Shown one piece after another: positions 1 to 7,185 of a stretch of DNA of 11,304 nucleotides. Numbering within the stretch: the stretch's first letter is position 1; each line of letters starts with the position of its first letter. Below the pieces are notes generated by a model. It did no database searches, was not told where the DNA came from, and saw only the letters and a program-made list of their open reading frames with translations. The position numbers and the translations under genes were made by a program. Origin of the DNA: Candidatus Stahliibacteriota bacterium CG08_land_8_20_14_0_20_40_26 (lineage in GTDB: Bacteria; Hydrothermota; UBA3073); the NCBI GenBank assembly GCA_002774315.1, contig PEYP01000118.1, positions 1-11,304 on the forward strand, written 5' to 3'.

Positions 1-516
1 TCCAGAGCAGGTGTCCAGAGAGATCTTCTGCCAATTGTGGAGGGATGCAATGTTACAACGAAATACGGAATGGTAAGAACAGAGCATATACTCTTCATTG
101 CAGCAGGGGCATTCACCTCTTCAAAACCATCCGATCTCATCCCTGAACTCCAGGGAAGATTTCCTATAAGGGTTGAACTCACTCCACTAAAAAAGGAAGA
201 CTTCAAAAGAATCCTTACAGAGCCAGAAAACGCACTAATAAAACAGTATATTGCACTTTTCAAAACTGAAAAGGTCGATCTATCACTTGATGATAAGGCA
301 ATAGATGCAATTGCTGAGTACGCTACAATAGTAAATGAGACTACTGATGATATTGGCGCAAGAAGACTACAAACAATAATGTTTACACTGATGGAGAATT
401 GGTTATACGAACTCCCAAAAAGGAGTTTTAAAGAAGTACATATTAAAGAAAGGGATGTTAGAGACAGATTAAAAGACATCGTGAAGAATGTGGATATTGC
501 AAGGTACATTTTATAA
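1..516 (+). CDS. hslU: HslU, ATPase subunit of the HslUV protease (3' part only)
   Basis: This is the C-terminal 171 residues of the AAA+ unfoldase that feeds substrates to the HslV peptidase in the cytoplasm; the start lies before the window. The frame is open from base 1. Visible parts are the sensor-1 strand FIAAGAF, the segment ELQGRFPIRVEL that holds the conserved arginine of the subunit interface, the helical small domain, and the sensor-2 motif GARRL. The protein ends in ARYIL, like the C-terminal tail that HslU family members insert into HslV. In most bacteria hslV lies just upstream, outside this window. The next gene starts 54 bases downstream on the same strand. The family assignment is secure; only the missing N-terminus with the Walker motifs cannot be checked. 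Confidence 0.95.
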   Translation, partial: SRAGVQRDLLPIVEGCNVTTKYGMVRTEHILFIAAGAFTSSKPSDLIPELQGRFPIRVELTPLKKEDFKRILTEPENALIKQYIALFKTEKVDLSLDDKAIDAIAEYATIVNETTDDIGARRLQTIMFTLMENWLYELPKRSFKEVHIKERDVRDRLKDIVKNVDIARYIL

Positions 517-570
517 ATATAAAAATCAAAATAATAAGATATCCCTCTATTCTTATCCTGAGTATCTTCA

Positions 571-1002
571 ATGATAGAGAATTATATAAAAGGAAAATTT
601 AAGAGTAGTATAAAGGCGAAAGAGAAACGGCAAGCTATAAAAGAACTCTTTGAGACTACAGACCAGCCTCCGCCTGTCCTTAACAAGGTATATGCACGGG
701 AGAGACTGTTCCCGACAGGCATAGGGCACGGTGTTGCTATCCCAAGATACATAGGAGAAGAGGTAAGGGAGATAACTCTTGTGCTTGGACTTTCCAGGGT
801 TGATATGGAGTTTGGGGCACTCGACCATAAACCAGTAAAGATAATCTGGCTACTTCTCTCGCCCGACCACGATAAAGAGAAATATACAGAGATACTTATT
901 CGTCTTATAAGACTTGCTAATACAGAAGAGTTCAGGTCGCAAGTGCCAAATCTTACATCTTATGAGGACCTCATTGAACTCATCAAAGAGATTGATAGAT
1001 AA
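571..1002 (+). CDS. PTS EIIA type-2 (PtsN/fructose-like) domain protein without the phospho-histidine
   Basis: A single-domain, 143-residue protein of the type-2 EIIA fold used by the phosphotransferase system and by nitrogen-PTS regulation. The family signature, usually TGIGNGxAIPH, reads here TGIGHGVAIPRY around residues 49-60. The histidine that takes phosphate from HPr/NPr is arginine 59, encoded by aga. The rest of the fold looks complete: the segment ITLVLGLSRVDMEFGALDHKPVKIIWLLLSP matches the usual strand region, and a helical C-terminus follows. It may therefore act as a non-phosphorylated regulatory or binding protein rather than a sugar phosphocarrier; that role is inference. No strong ribosome binding site precedes the ATG, so the start is less certain than the frame. 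It follows hslU by 54 bases and may be co-transcribed with it. Confidence 0.8.
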   Translation: MIENYIKGKFKSSIKAKEKRQAIKELFETTDQPPPVLNKVYARERLFPTGIGHGVAIPRYIGEEVREITLVLGLSRVDMEFGALDHKPVKIIWLLLSPDHDKEKYTEILIRLIRLANTEEFRSQVPNLTSYEDLIELIKEIDR

Positions 1003-1035
1003 AAATCTATTTGCATTGACTTGTTAACGAATTAC

Positions 1036-1077
1036 AGATTGTAAATTGCAAATTGAAGATTTTAAATTATAGATTCC
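1036..1077. repeat. 7-bp in-register tandem array, 6 copies
   Basis: Six consecutive heptamers without indels: AGATTGT, AAATTGC, AAATTGA, AGATTTT, AAATTAT, AGATTCC. The core is A(G/A)ATT plus two free bases. The same heptamer type recurs at 4696-4730. It lies in the 282-bp gap between the EIIA-like gene and aspS and has no coding potential that I can see. Confidence 0.8.
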
Positions 1078-1119
1078 ATTGTTGTCGTTGCGTCATAGTG
1101 TCTTAGCGTCGTTGCGTCA

Positions 1120-1271
1120 ATAACCTAATGACCTAATAACTTAATGACCTATTGACCCAATTACCTATTAACTTAATAACTTAGTTACCCAATTACCTAA
1201 TAACCAGATTGCCTGATAGCTTGATTGCCTGATAGCCTTATCGCCTAATGACTTAATTACCTGATTACCTA
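1120..1271. repeat. 8-bp in-register degenerate tandem array, 19 copies
   Basis: Nineteen octamers follow each other without a single insertion or deletion, from ATAACCTA to ATTACCTA, with consensus ATNRCYTR. Position 2 is T and position 5 is C in all nineteen. Position 4 is always A or G and position 6 always C or T; position 3 is free. The array ends 13 bases before the aspS start codon and just before its Shine-Dalgarno sequence, so it would form the aspS leader if transcription starts upstream. The 42 bases between this array and the heptamers upstream hold only a GTCGTTGCGTC-type repeat. Confidence 0.9.
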
Positions 1272-1284
1272 ATAAGGATTTATC

Positions 1285-3000
1285 ATGCGCACACATACCT
1301 GTGGAGAACTGAGAGCTAAGAATTCCGGGGAGAATGTAACACTCCAGGGTTGGATAGATGCAATAAGGGACCATGGCAAAATGGTCTTCATCTCCTTACG
1401 AGATAGATACGGTGTAACACAGGTAGTTTTAGCAGATGCAGAACTTATAGAAAAAGGAAAGAAACTTGGCGGAGAATATGTGGTGGAAGTTGAAGGAATG
1501 GTCAGAGAAAGACCGTCTGACATGCGAAATCCTTCTCTTGAGACCGGCAAGATCGAAGTGGTAGCATCTCGAATAAAACTTATATCTTCTTCCAGTGTTC
1601 CGCCTTTTGTAATAAAGGACCCTGCCACAGCGAAGGATGAATTAAGGATGAAGTACAGATATCTAGACCTTCGTAGACCTTCAATGCAAAAAAACCTGAT
1701 TATGAGGTCAAAACTCATCAACACTGTGAGGGCCTATCTATTGAAGAAAAATTTTCTTGAAATAGAAACACCTTGTCTCACACGCACAACTACTGAGGGA
1801 GCAAGAAACTTTGTAGTGCCGTCCAGAAATTTCAAAGGGAAATTCTACTCACTCGCTCAGTCACCTCAAATCTATAAACAACTACTAATGATTGCGGGTG
1901 TTGACAGGTACTTTCAGTTTGCGAAATGTTTCCGGGATGAGGATCAGAGAGCAGACCGCCAACCAGAGCATACACAGATAGACCTTGAGATGAGTTTTGT
2001 TGATGAAGAAGAAGTTATGGAGCTCGTGGAAGGGATGATACAGACTATCTTTGAAAATATCCTTGGATTAAAAGTAAAGGTTCCCTTTGAGAGACTCACA
2101 TACAGAAATGCTATGGAGCAATACGGAACTGACAAGCCTGAAACGAGGTTTGATGTGTATATCTCTGATATTACAAAAATAGCAAAAAAGAGCGAATTTA
2201 GAATCTTCAAAGAGGTAAAGTTTGTGAGGGCATTAACTGTTCCCTTACTCACAAGGAAAAGGACTGACGAATTCTCAGAGTTCGCCCTCAAATACTATAA
2301 TAGTAGAATCTCATATCTATCATTTAAGGAAACAATCTCTGGCAACATCGCAAAGTTTTTCTCTTCGAAACTTACTGGTGAGTTAAAGTCTGCTCTCTCA
2401 ATAAGGGGAGAGGAAACTGTGCTCTTCTGTGCGGGTGACTGGAAGAGAAGTCTCGAGACTCTCGGCGCCATCAGAAATAAGGTACTTGAAGGAAAAACTC
2501 CGAGGGAGAAGTATAAGTTACTCTGGGTAACAGACTTTCCGCTCTTTGAATGGGATAATAAAATAGGTAGCTGGGCACCCTGCCACCACATATTTACAAT
2601 GCCAAAGACCGATAATTTCAAAGATCCCTCTAAGGTAGCAGGGAAACAATACGACCTCGTTCTCAACGGAATAGAACTCGGGTCGGGCAGTATAAGAATC
2701 CATGATAGAGATCTGCAGGAAAGGATGATGGAAATAGGAGGTATGAACAGAGCAAAGAGGGATAGAGAATTTGGATTTTTCCTTTCTGCTTTGACCTATG
2801 GTACACCACCACATGGAGGGATAGCGATCGGTCTTGACAGATTACTTATGATATTGGCAGGAAAGGGTTCAATTCAGGAAGTGATTCCATTTCCGAAGAC
2901 ACTCACAGGCGCAGGTCTCATGGAGGATGTCCCATCAGAGATAGAGAATGAAAAACTGAAGGAACTCGGGATAAAAATCACGTCTACTGGTAATCAGTAA
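1285..3000 (+). CDS. aspS: Aspartate-tRNA ligase (AspRS), bacterial type
   Basis: A 571-residue class II aminoacyl-tRNA synthetase that charges tRNA with aspartate in the cytoplasm. It begins with the OB-fold anticodon-binding domain (about residues 1-105). The catalytic core shows KYRYLDLRRP, QSPQIYKQLL, motif 2 FRDEDQRADRQPEHTQID and motif 3 GLDRLLMIL near the C-terminus, with a GAD-type insertion between. The length matches the family. The start ATG follows TAAGGAT at a suitable distance, and the N-terminus MRTHTCGEL is typical. In the anticodon-binding loop RDHG, residue 30 is histidine. In characterised bacterial AspRS, histidine here goes with the non-discriminating form that also charges tRNA-Asn, while leucine goes with the discriminating form; this is an inference from one position. 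The last codons and the stop lie inside a 7-bp repeat array. Confidence 0.97.
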   Translation: MRTHTCGELRAKNSGENVTLQGWIDAIRDHGKMVFISLRDRYGVTQVVLADAELIEKGKKLGGEYVVEVEGMVRERPSDMRNPSLETGKIEVVASRIKLISSSSVPPFVIKDPATAKDELRMKYRYLDLRRPSMQKNLIMRSKLINTVRAYLLKKNFLEIETPCLTRTTTEGARNFVVPSRNFKGKFYSLAQSPQIYKQLLMIAGVDRYFQFAKCFRDEDQRADRQPEHTQIDLEMSFVDEEEVMELVEGMIQTIFENILGLKVKVPFERLTYRNAMEQYGTDKPETRFDVYISDITKIAKKSEFRIFKEVKFVRALTVPLLTRKRTDEFSEFALKYYNSRISYLSFKETISGNIAKFFSSKLTGELKSALSIRGEETVLFCAGDWKRSLETLGAIRNKVLEGKTPREKYKLLWVTDFPLFEWDNKIGSWAPCHHIFTMPKTDNFKDPSKVAGKQYDLVLNGIELGSGSIRIHDRDLQERMMEIGGMNRAKRDREFGFFLSALTYGTPPHGGIAIGLDRLLMILAGKGSIQEVIPFPKTLTGAGLMEDVPSEIENEKLKELGIKITSTGNQ

Positions 3001-3018
3001 TCAGTCATCAGTAATCAC
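2991..3018. repeat. 7-bp tandem array, 4 copies, spanning the aspS stop codon
   Basis: TAATCAG, TAATCAG, TCATCAG and TAATCAC follow in register. The aspS stop TAA (2998-3000) is the first three bases of the second unit, so the C-terminal residues GNQ are partly encoded by repeat sequence. Confidence 0.75.
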
Positions 3019-3050
3019 TGGAAAGGAAAAAGGTAAAAGGATAAAGGACC

Positions 3051-3071
3051 AATGACCAATGACCAGTGACA
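3051..3071. repeat. 7-bp tandem array, 3 copies
   Basis: AATGACC, AATGACC and AGTGACA follow in register in the aspS-def gap. They are followed by a TCTTCGTGTCTTCGTGG stretch of a type common in repeat-rich intergenic DNA. Confidence 0.55.
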
Positions 3072-3118
3072 TCTACAATCTAAAATCTTCGTGTCTTCGT
3101 GGTTATTTCTTCTTAAAA

Positions 3119-3631
3119 GTGAAATTGACAATACGCATATATCCTGACCCTGTATTGAGAGAAAAGAGTAGCCCCGTCTCAATATTTGACGAGAGACTGC
3201 AGAAGATTGCAACCTCTATGATACAGTTTATGCAAGGGCTTAATGGGATAGGGCTTGCTGCTCCTCAGATTGGGATTTTGGAAAGAATTATTGTGGTTGA
3301 TGTTGGACAGGGGCCTTTATACATAGTGAACCCTGAGATTACTAAAAGTAAAGGTAAAGATATATTTGAGGAAGGCTGTCTCTCTGTACCGGGGACATTC
3401 ATTCAAATCAAAAGACCTTTTCTTGTGGCTGTAAGAGGATATGATATAAATGGCAAAGAAATACATATCAAGGCAAAGGACCTCCTTGCAAGGGTGATAC
3501 AACACGAAATTGATCACCTTGATGGAAGGTTGATAATTGACTTTCTATCAAGAGAGGAACGACTGAAATTCAATCTGGATTATAATCCCACCCTGCCTGC
3601 ATATGAGGTAAAAGAAAAAAGGGGTGTTTAG
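3119..3631 (+). CDS. def: Peptide deformylase
   Basis: A 170-residue metal-dependent hydrolase that removes the formyl group from the initiator methionine of new proteins at the ribosome. All three family motifs are present: GIGLAAPQ (residues 43-50), EEGCLSVP with the metal-ligand cysteine 87, and QHEIDHLDG with metal ligands His129 and His133 and catalytic Glu130. I chose the GTG at 3119 because the family normally begins just before the xIRIYPDPVLR strand. A TTG at 3125 is an alternative. The longer in-frame option from ATG 3059 would add 20 residues translated from intergenic repeat sequence and is unlikely. No convincing ribosome binding site is visible, so the exact start is uncertain although the gene is not. 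Confidence 0.95.
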   Translation: MKLTIRIYPDPVLREKSSPVSIFDERLQKIATSMIQFMQGLNGIGLAAPQIGILERIIVVDVGQGPLYIVNPEITKSKGKDIFEEGCLSVPGTFIQIKRPFLVAVRGYDINGKEIHIKAKDLLARVIQHEIDHLDGRLIIDFLSREERLKFNLDYNPTLPAYEVKEKRGV

Positions 3632-3673
3632 AAATGAGGTATAATTTATGAGAAATTCTAATCACGAAATTCT

Positions 3674-3770
3674 AAATCCTAAACAATATCAAAATTCAAA
3701 TGTTCTAAATTCCAAACAAACGACTTATTTTGGCATTCGGAATTTGAGATTTAGGATTTGTTTAGGATTT
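3674..3770. repeat. Inverted repeat with heptamer-like arms in the def-rplM gap
   Basis: AAATCCTAAAC (3674-3684) is the exact reverse complement of GTTTAGGATTT (3760-3770). The flanking bases continue the pattern imperfectly as AAATTCT and GATTTAG units with a period near seven. It fills most of the 177-base gap before rplM and could fold in the transcript. It lacks a T-run, so I do not call it a terminator. Confidence 0.55.
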
Positions 3771-3808
3771 GGTTCTTGAGATTTAGAATTTTCTAACCCG
3801 GGGGTGTT

Positions 3809-4204
3809 ATGGAAAAGAGGTGGTATATAATAGATGCAGATGGGAAAATACTTGGAAGGCTTGCAACCCGAATTGCCACAATATTACGGGGCAAACAAAA
3901 ACCAGACTTTACCCCGAATGTGGATATGGGAGATTATGTAATATGTATAAACGCAAGTAAGGTGAAGGTTACAGGGAAAAAGGAGACACAGAAGATATAC
4001 ACAAGGTATACGGGATACCCGGGAGGGTTGAAGAAAACAACCTTAAAAGAGATGAGAGCAAAAAAACCAGAGGAAATAATTTACCATGCCGTTAAGGGAA
4101 TGCTCCCAAAAGGACCTCTCGGAAGGAAGACGATAAAGAAACTGAAGGTCTATTCCGGGCATGAGCATCCCCACAAAGCACAAAACCCAGTAGAATTAAA
4201 ATAG
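3809..4204 (+). CDS. rplM: 50S ribosomal protein L13 (uL13)
   Basis: A 131-residue early-assembly protein of the large ribosomal subunit. The N-terminus RWYIIDADGKILGRLAT, the central GDYVICINASKVKVTGKK, YTGYPGGLK, and VKGMLPKGPLGRK towards the C-terminus are hallmarks of the family. It is slightly shorter than the usual 140-150 residues because the N-terminal extension is small. The ATG follows CGGGGGTG, which can act as ribosome binding site. It is paired with rpsI 80 bases downstream, the conserved L13-S9 arrangement. Confidence 0.97.
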   Translation: MEKRWYIIDADGKILGRLATRIATILRGKQKPDFTPNVDMGDYVICINASKVKVTGKKETQKIYTRYTGYPGGLKKTTLKEMRAKKPEEIIYHAVKGMLPKGPLGRKTIKKLKVYSGHEHPHKAQNPVELK

Positions 4205-4228
4205 ATAAACAGAAGAAAGAATTATTAA

Positions 4229-4269
4229 ACATTTCACATTTCACATTTCACATTTCACATTCAACATTC
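4229..4269. repeat. 7-bp tandem array ACATTTC, 4 exact copies plus decayed units
   Basis: Four perfect copies of ACATTTC (4229-4256) are followed by ACATTCA and ACATTCA-like units. The array separates rplM from rpsI, two genes normally closer together, and ends just before the rpsI ribosome binding site. Confidence 0.85.
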
Positions 4270-4284
4270 AATTATGGGGGTTAT

Positions 4285-4677
4285 ATGGAACAAGTATTAT
4301 TAAAGACAGGAAGACGTAAAAGGGCAACTGCCCGTGTAAAACTCACCAAAGGAGAAGGGAAAATAATGGTAAATGGAAAGGAACTCACTGAGTTTTTTGG
4401 AGGAAGAGAGGACCTTATATACGAAGTAAACTCTTCTCTGCGGGTCACCAACACGACGGGGAAATTCAATATAAAAGCAAAGGTAGAAGGTGGTGGCATC
4501 ACAGGCCAGGCTGGGGCTATTTCACTTGGAATAGCAAGGGCACTCGTAGCCCTGGAGCCCGAATTGAAGCCCCTTCTCAAGAAAGAGAGCTTACTTACAA
4601 GAGATCCGAGGGAAGTAGAGAGAAAGAAATATGGGCACCCGAAGGCAAGAAAGAGATTCCAGTTCTCAAAGAGATAA
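4285..4677 (+). CDS. rpsI: 30S ribosomal protein S9 (uS9)
   Basis: A 130-residue small-subunit protein whose C-terminal tail reaches towards the P-site tRNA. Diagnostic stretches are TGRRKRATARVKL near the N-terminus, GGGITGQAGAISLGIARAL in the middle, and the tail LTRDPREVERKKYGHPKARKRFQFSKR, which ends in the conserved SKR. The length is normal. The start ATG follows ATGGGGGTTAT, a leader much like that of rplM. It is downstream of rplM in the usual order. Confidence 0.98.
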   Translation: MEQVLLKTGRRKRATARVKLTKGEGKIMVNGKELTEFFGGREDLIYEVNSSLRVTNTTGKFNIKAKVEGGGITGQAGAISLGIARALVALEPELKPLLKKESLLTRDPREVERKKYGHPKARKRFQFSKR

Positions 4678-4695
4678 TCCCAGTGGAACATACAA

Positions 4696-4730
4696 AGATT
4701 CCAGATTTTAGATTGTAGATTACAGATTAC
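4696..4730. repeat. 7-bp tandem array AGATTNN, 5 copies
   Basis: AGATTCC, AGATTTT, AGATTGT, AGATTAC and AGATTAC follow in register just after rpsI. The invariant part AGATT is the same as in the array at 1036-1077, so the two belong to one repeat type. Confidence 0.85.
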
Positions 4731-4793
4731 GGACTATCCGCAGGTCACAGACTCGTTCGCAGAATCCTATGGATATGGACAAGATACAAACCA

Positions 4794-4891
4794 TTAGGTT
4801 ATTATAAGTAATTGGGTGTGGTCGTTATTTACAAGCGTGTTCTTTTCTACCTGTCGGTAGACAGGAATTACTTAATTACCCAATAACCTAA
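4794..4891. repeat. Composite inverted repeat with 8-bp units and a central palindrome
   Basis: TTAGGTTATT (4794-4803) is the exact reverse complement of AATAACCTAA (4882-4891). The right arm continues three in-register octamers (ATTACTTA, ATTACCCA, ATAACCTA; 4867-4890) of the type seen 19 times before aspS. The left arm carries such units in inverse orientation. The loop holds a 19-bp palindrome-like element at 4847-4865. The rest of the rpsI-dehydrogenase gap shows no gene. Confidence 0.6.
4847..4865. repeat. Small GC-rich palindromic element (REP-like), diverged copy
   Basis: CTACCTGTCGGTAGACAGG can form either CCTGTC/GACAGG or CTACC/GGTAG stems. It aligns base by base with 19 of the 20 positions of the element at 8884-8903, with three differences, so I place it in the same family. 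Confidence 0.55.
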
Positions 4892-4901
4892 TTACTGTTT
4901 C

Positions 4902-4910
4902 TGATATAAT
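4902..4910 (+). promoter_or_regulatory. Candidate extended -10 promoter for the dehydrogenase gene
   Basis: TGATATAAT matches an extended -10 element (TGnTATAAT), 49 bases before the start codon at 4959. No good -35 box lies 16-18 bases upstream, as is usual for extended -10 promoters. Confidence 0.45.
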
Positions 4911-4958
4911 CTGTGAACTCTGTGGTTAGTTTTACATAAAAACAATGATGGAGGACAT

Positions 4959-6284
4959 ATGTTGAAAGAGAGGATAGAAAGCAAGAAGGCACTTGTCGGC
5001 GTGATTGGACTTGGTTATGTGGGATTGCCACTTGCCTGTGCATTTGCGAGAAAGGGATTCAGGGTTGTGGGAATTGACAGAAAAAAAGGAAGAGTAAACT
5101 CTGTAAATAGAGGTGAAAGCTATATTCAGGATATATCCTCCCATGAACTAAGCGGTCTTGTTCGAAAGGGCCTTATACGGGCAAGTACTGATTACAATGA
5201 TATAAAAGAGTGTGATGTCGTCCAGATATGTGTTCCCACACCAATTAATGAGAACAAGGACCCGGATATCTCCTATATTGTTGCCACTTCAAAGAAACTT
5301 TCCAGGGTGCTCCATCCTGATGAACTCATTATACTAAAATCCACTACCTTCCCACTGACTACAAAGGAGGTTGTTCTTCCAATACTGAAGAAGTCGGGAC
5401 TGACGATGGGTAAGGACCTCTTTCTCGCATTTTCTCCTGAAAGAGTAGACCCGGGAAACAAGAAATATACTATGCGCAATACACCAGTTGTGGTCGGGGG
5501 AATAGATGAGACCTCAACGGAACTTGCCTATCTTCTTTACGAAAGGGTTATAGGCAAGGTTAAAAGAGTGTCCTCCGCTGAGACTGCAGAATTTACAAAA
5601 CTTCTGGAAAACATATTTCGTAATGTCAATATAGCCCTTGTCAATGAACTTACAATGTTGACTGACAGGATGGGTATAAATATATGGGAGGTTATAGACG
5701 CTGCCGCAACAAAACCGTTTGGATTTATGCCATTCTATCCAGGACCCGGTGTCGGTGGGCACTGCATACCCATAGACCCATATTACCTCTCCTGGAAGGC
5801 GAAGGAGTATGATTTTCATACAAACTTTATAGAAATTTCGGCAGAGACAAATGAAGGGATGCCATACTATGTAGCTAACATAGTCATATCTGCGCTTTCA
5901 AATACGGGTGTCTGTCCAAAGACTGCAAATGTGCTTGTCATTGGCGTGACATTCAAAAGAGATGTAAAAGATATGAGGGACTCGCCCTCACTGAAAATTA
6001 TTGAGATATTGAAAAACAAGGTAGCAAAAATTTGCTATTCAGACCCATTTATCGAAAAGATAGACCTGCAGAACTCTGTATATAAATCCCTTCCGCTGAC
6101 CGGAAAAACAATAAGCAAATTTGATTGCACACTCATAATAACAGATCACTCTTCTTATGATTATGACTTTATTGTTCAGAACTCAAAACTGGTGATTGAT
6201 ACAAGAAACGCAACAAAGATGGTAAAAGAAGGCAGGGACAAAATAGTCTTGCTTGGAGGAGGTATCCTCTCAAACAAACGATAG
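4959..6284 (+). CDS. UDP-N-acetylhexosamine 6-dehydrogenase (WbpA/WecC-type nucleotide sugar dehydrogenase)
   Basis: A 441-residue NAD-dependent enzyme that oxidises C6 of a UDP-N-acetylhexosamine to the uronic acid, a precursor for cell-surface polysaccharide. The NAD-binding Rossmann motif GLGYVGLP is at residues 17-24. The substrate segment SPERVDPG and the helix TKLLENIFRNVNIALVNEL follow. The catalytic cysteine is Cys269 in GPGVGGHCIPIDPYYL; this form of the loop is typical of WbpA-like N-acetylsugar enzymes rather than UDP-glucose dehydrogenases. The C-terminal domain has GVTFKRDVKDMRDSPSL. The start ATG follows GGAGG with a 4-base spacer. No other sugar-pathway gene lies nearby, so the exact substrate (GlcNAc or ManNAc form) cannot be fixed. 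Confidence 0.92.
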   Translation: MLKERIESKKALVGVIGLGYVGLPLACAFARKGFRVVGIDRKKGRVNSVNRGESYIQDISSHELSGLVRKGLIRASTDYNDIKECDVVQICVPTPINENKDPDISYIVATSKKLSRVLHPDELIILKSTTFPLTTKEVVLPILKKSGLTMGKDLFLAFSPERVDPGNKKYTMRNTPVVVGGIDETSTELAYLLYERVIGKVKRVSSAETAEFTKLLENIFRNVNIALVNELTMLTDRMGINIWEVIDAAATKPFGFMPFYPGPGVGGHCIPIDPYYLSWKAKEYDFHTNFIEISAETNEGMPYYVANIVISALSNTGVCPKTANVLVIGVTFKRDVKDMRDSPSLKIIEILKNKVAKICYSDPFIEKIDLQNSVYKSLPLTGKTISKFDCTLIITDHSSYDYDFIVQNSKLVIDTRNATKMVKEGRDKIVLLGGGILSNKR

Positions 6285-6385
6285 ACAGCGTCTGTTTATA
6301 ATTCAAGTTTTACAATCATTTGACGGTATCTAAACAATATTCTATATCCACATCTAACTATGTCCAGACCGGGTATAAGCCTCTT

Positions 6386-6688
6386 ATGCGGCGCAAACCG
6401 AATATCAAAAGTTATCTAAAAAGGCATAGACGCATACTCGTTATACTGGGAATTGCTCTACTTGCCTACATATTCATTTTTGGAGGCCATGGTTTAACCA
6501 GAATTCTTATCCTGAAAAAAAACATAAGGGATACAGAGAAACAGACAACTATATCGTCTGCTATAAGAGAAACTCTCATCAGTGATAAACACAGGCTTGA
6601 AAGCGATAAGGTTTACCTCGAAAGGGTAATAAGAGAAACCTTTGGTATGATAAAGGAAGGAGAAAAATGCACACTGAAGGTAAAATAG
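6386..6688 (+). CDS. DivIC/FtsB-like septum formation protein
   Basis: A small bitopic membrane protein of the divisome type. With the ATG at 6386 it has 100 residues: a basic N-terminus, one membrane segment (about residues 17-34, RILVILGIALLAYIFIFGG), a coiled-coil-like charged helix (about 40-80), and the C-terminal motif ETFGMIKEGEK, characteristic of DivIC/FtsB proteins. The frame is open further upstream to a TTG at 6320, which would add 22 residues; neither start has a clear ribosome binding site, and I prefer 6386 by length comparison. The last 22 bases overlap coaD, so the two are probably translationally coupled. The family assignment rests on architecture and the short C-terminal motif, since overall sequence conservation is low in this family. 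Confidence 0.75.
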   Translation: MRRKPNIKSYLKRHRRILVILGIALLAYIFIFGGHGLTRILILKKNIRDTEKQTTISSAIRETLISDKHRLESDKVYLERVIRETFGMIKEGEKCTLKVK

Positions 6689-7185
6689 GCATATGCGTTT
6701 ATCCTGGCACATTTGACCCTATCACGAATGGACATATAGACATAATAAAGAGGGCAAGATACCTGTTTTCGAAGGTGAAAATACTTGTGGCAAGAGATGC
6801 GGACAAGAATACACTCTTCTCTTTCACAGAGAGGGTCCGTATCGTCAAAACTGCCATCAGTAGCATAGAGGGAGTTGAGTGTGAAGGGTTTGATGGGCTT
6901 CTTATAGACTATTTAAAGAGAACCGGGATAACCATAGTTGTGCGGGGTTTAAGGGCTGTCTCTGACTTCGACTACGAATTCCAGTTTACACTTATGAATA
7001 GAAAATTATACCCACCCGTTGAATTCGTATTCGTGATGCCGGGAGAAGAGTATTTTTTCCTTTCTTCATCACTTGTAAAGGAGATCGCCTTCTTAGGCGG
7101 TGAAGTAGGAGAGTTCGTCCCAAAGATTGTTGAAGAGGAAATTAAGAAAAAATTGAGAATATATGAAGCTCACAATAAGAGTTAA
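6667..7185 (+). CDS. coaD: Phosphopantetheine adenylyltransferase
   Basis: A 172-residue cytoplasmic nucleotidyltransferase that joins 4'-phosphopantetheine to AMP to give dephospho-CoA, the penultimate step of coenzyme A synthesis. Visible motifs are YPGTFDPITNGHIDII with the TxGH nucleotide-binding signature, LFSFTERV, VRGLRAVSDFDYEFQ, and SSSLVKEIAFLGG near the C-terminus. The length is slightly above the usual 160 residues. The ATG is preceded by AAGGAGAAAA. It overlaps the upstream DivIC-like gene by 22 bases and the downstream gene by 23 bases, so the three form a tight coupled unit. Confidence 0.96.
   Translation: MHTEGKIGICVYPGTFDPITNGHIDIIKRARYLFSKVKILVARDADKNTLFSFTERVRIVKTAISSIEGVECEGFDGLLIDYLKRTGITIVVRGLRAVSDFDYEFQFTLMNRKLYPPVEFVFVMPGEEYFFLSSSLVKEIAFLGGEVGEFVPKIVEEEIKKKLRIYEAHNKS

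Noticed and set aside
1016..1044. TTGACT followed by TTGTAA as an aspS promoter
   Set aside because: The -10 candidate at proper spacing matches too few consensus bases.
1120..1271. CRISPR array
   Set aside because: Units are 8 bp, directly adjoining and without spacers, and no cas gene is present.
3059..3118. 20-residue N-terminal extension of peptide deformylase
   Set aside because: The stretch is intergenic repeat sequence, and the family starts at the strand encoded from 3119-3125.
4678..4958. tRNA or small RNA gene in the rpsI-dehydrogenase gap
   Set aside because: No cloverleaf or T-arm GTTCGANTC pattern; the gap is explained by the repeat arrays.
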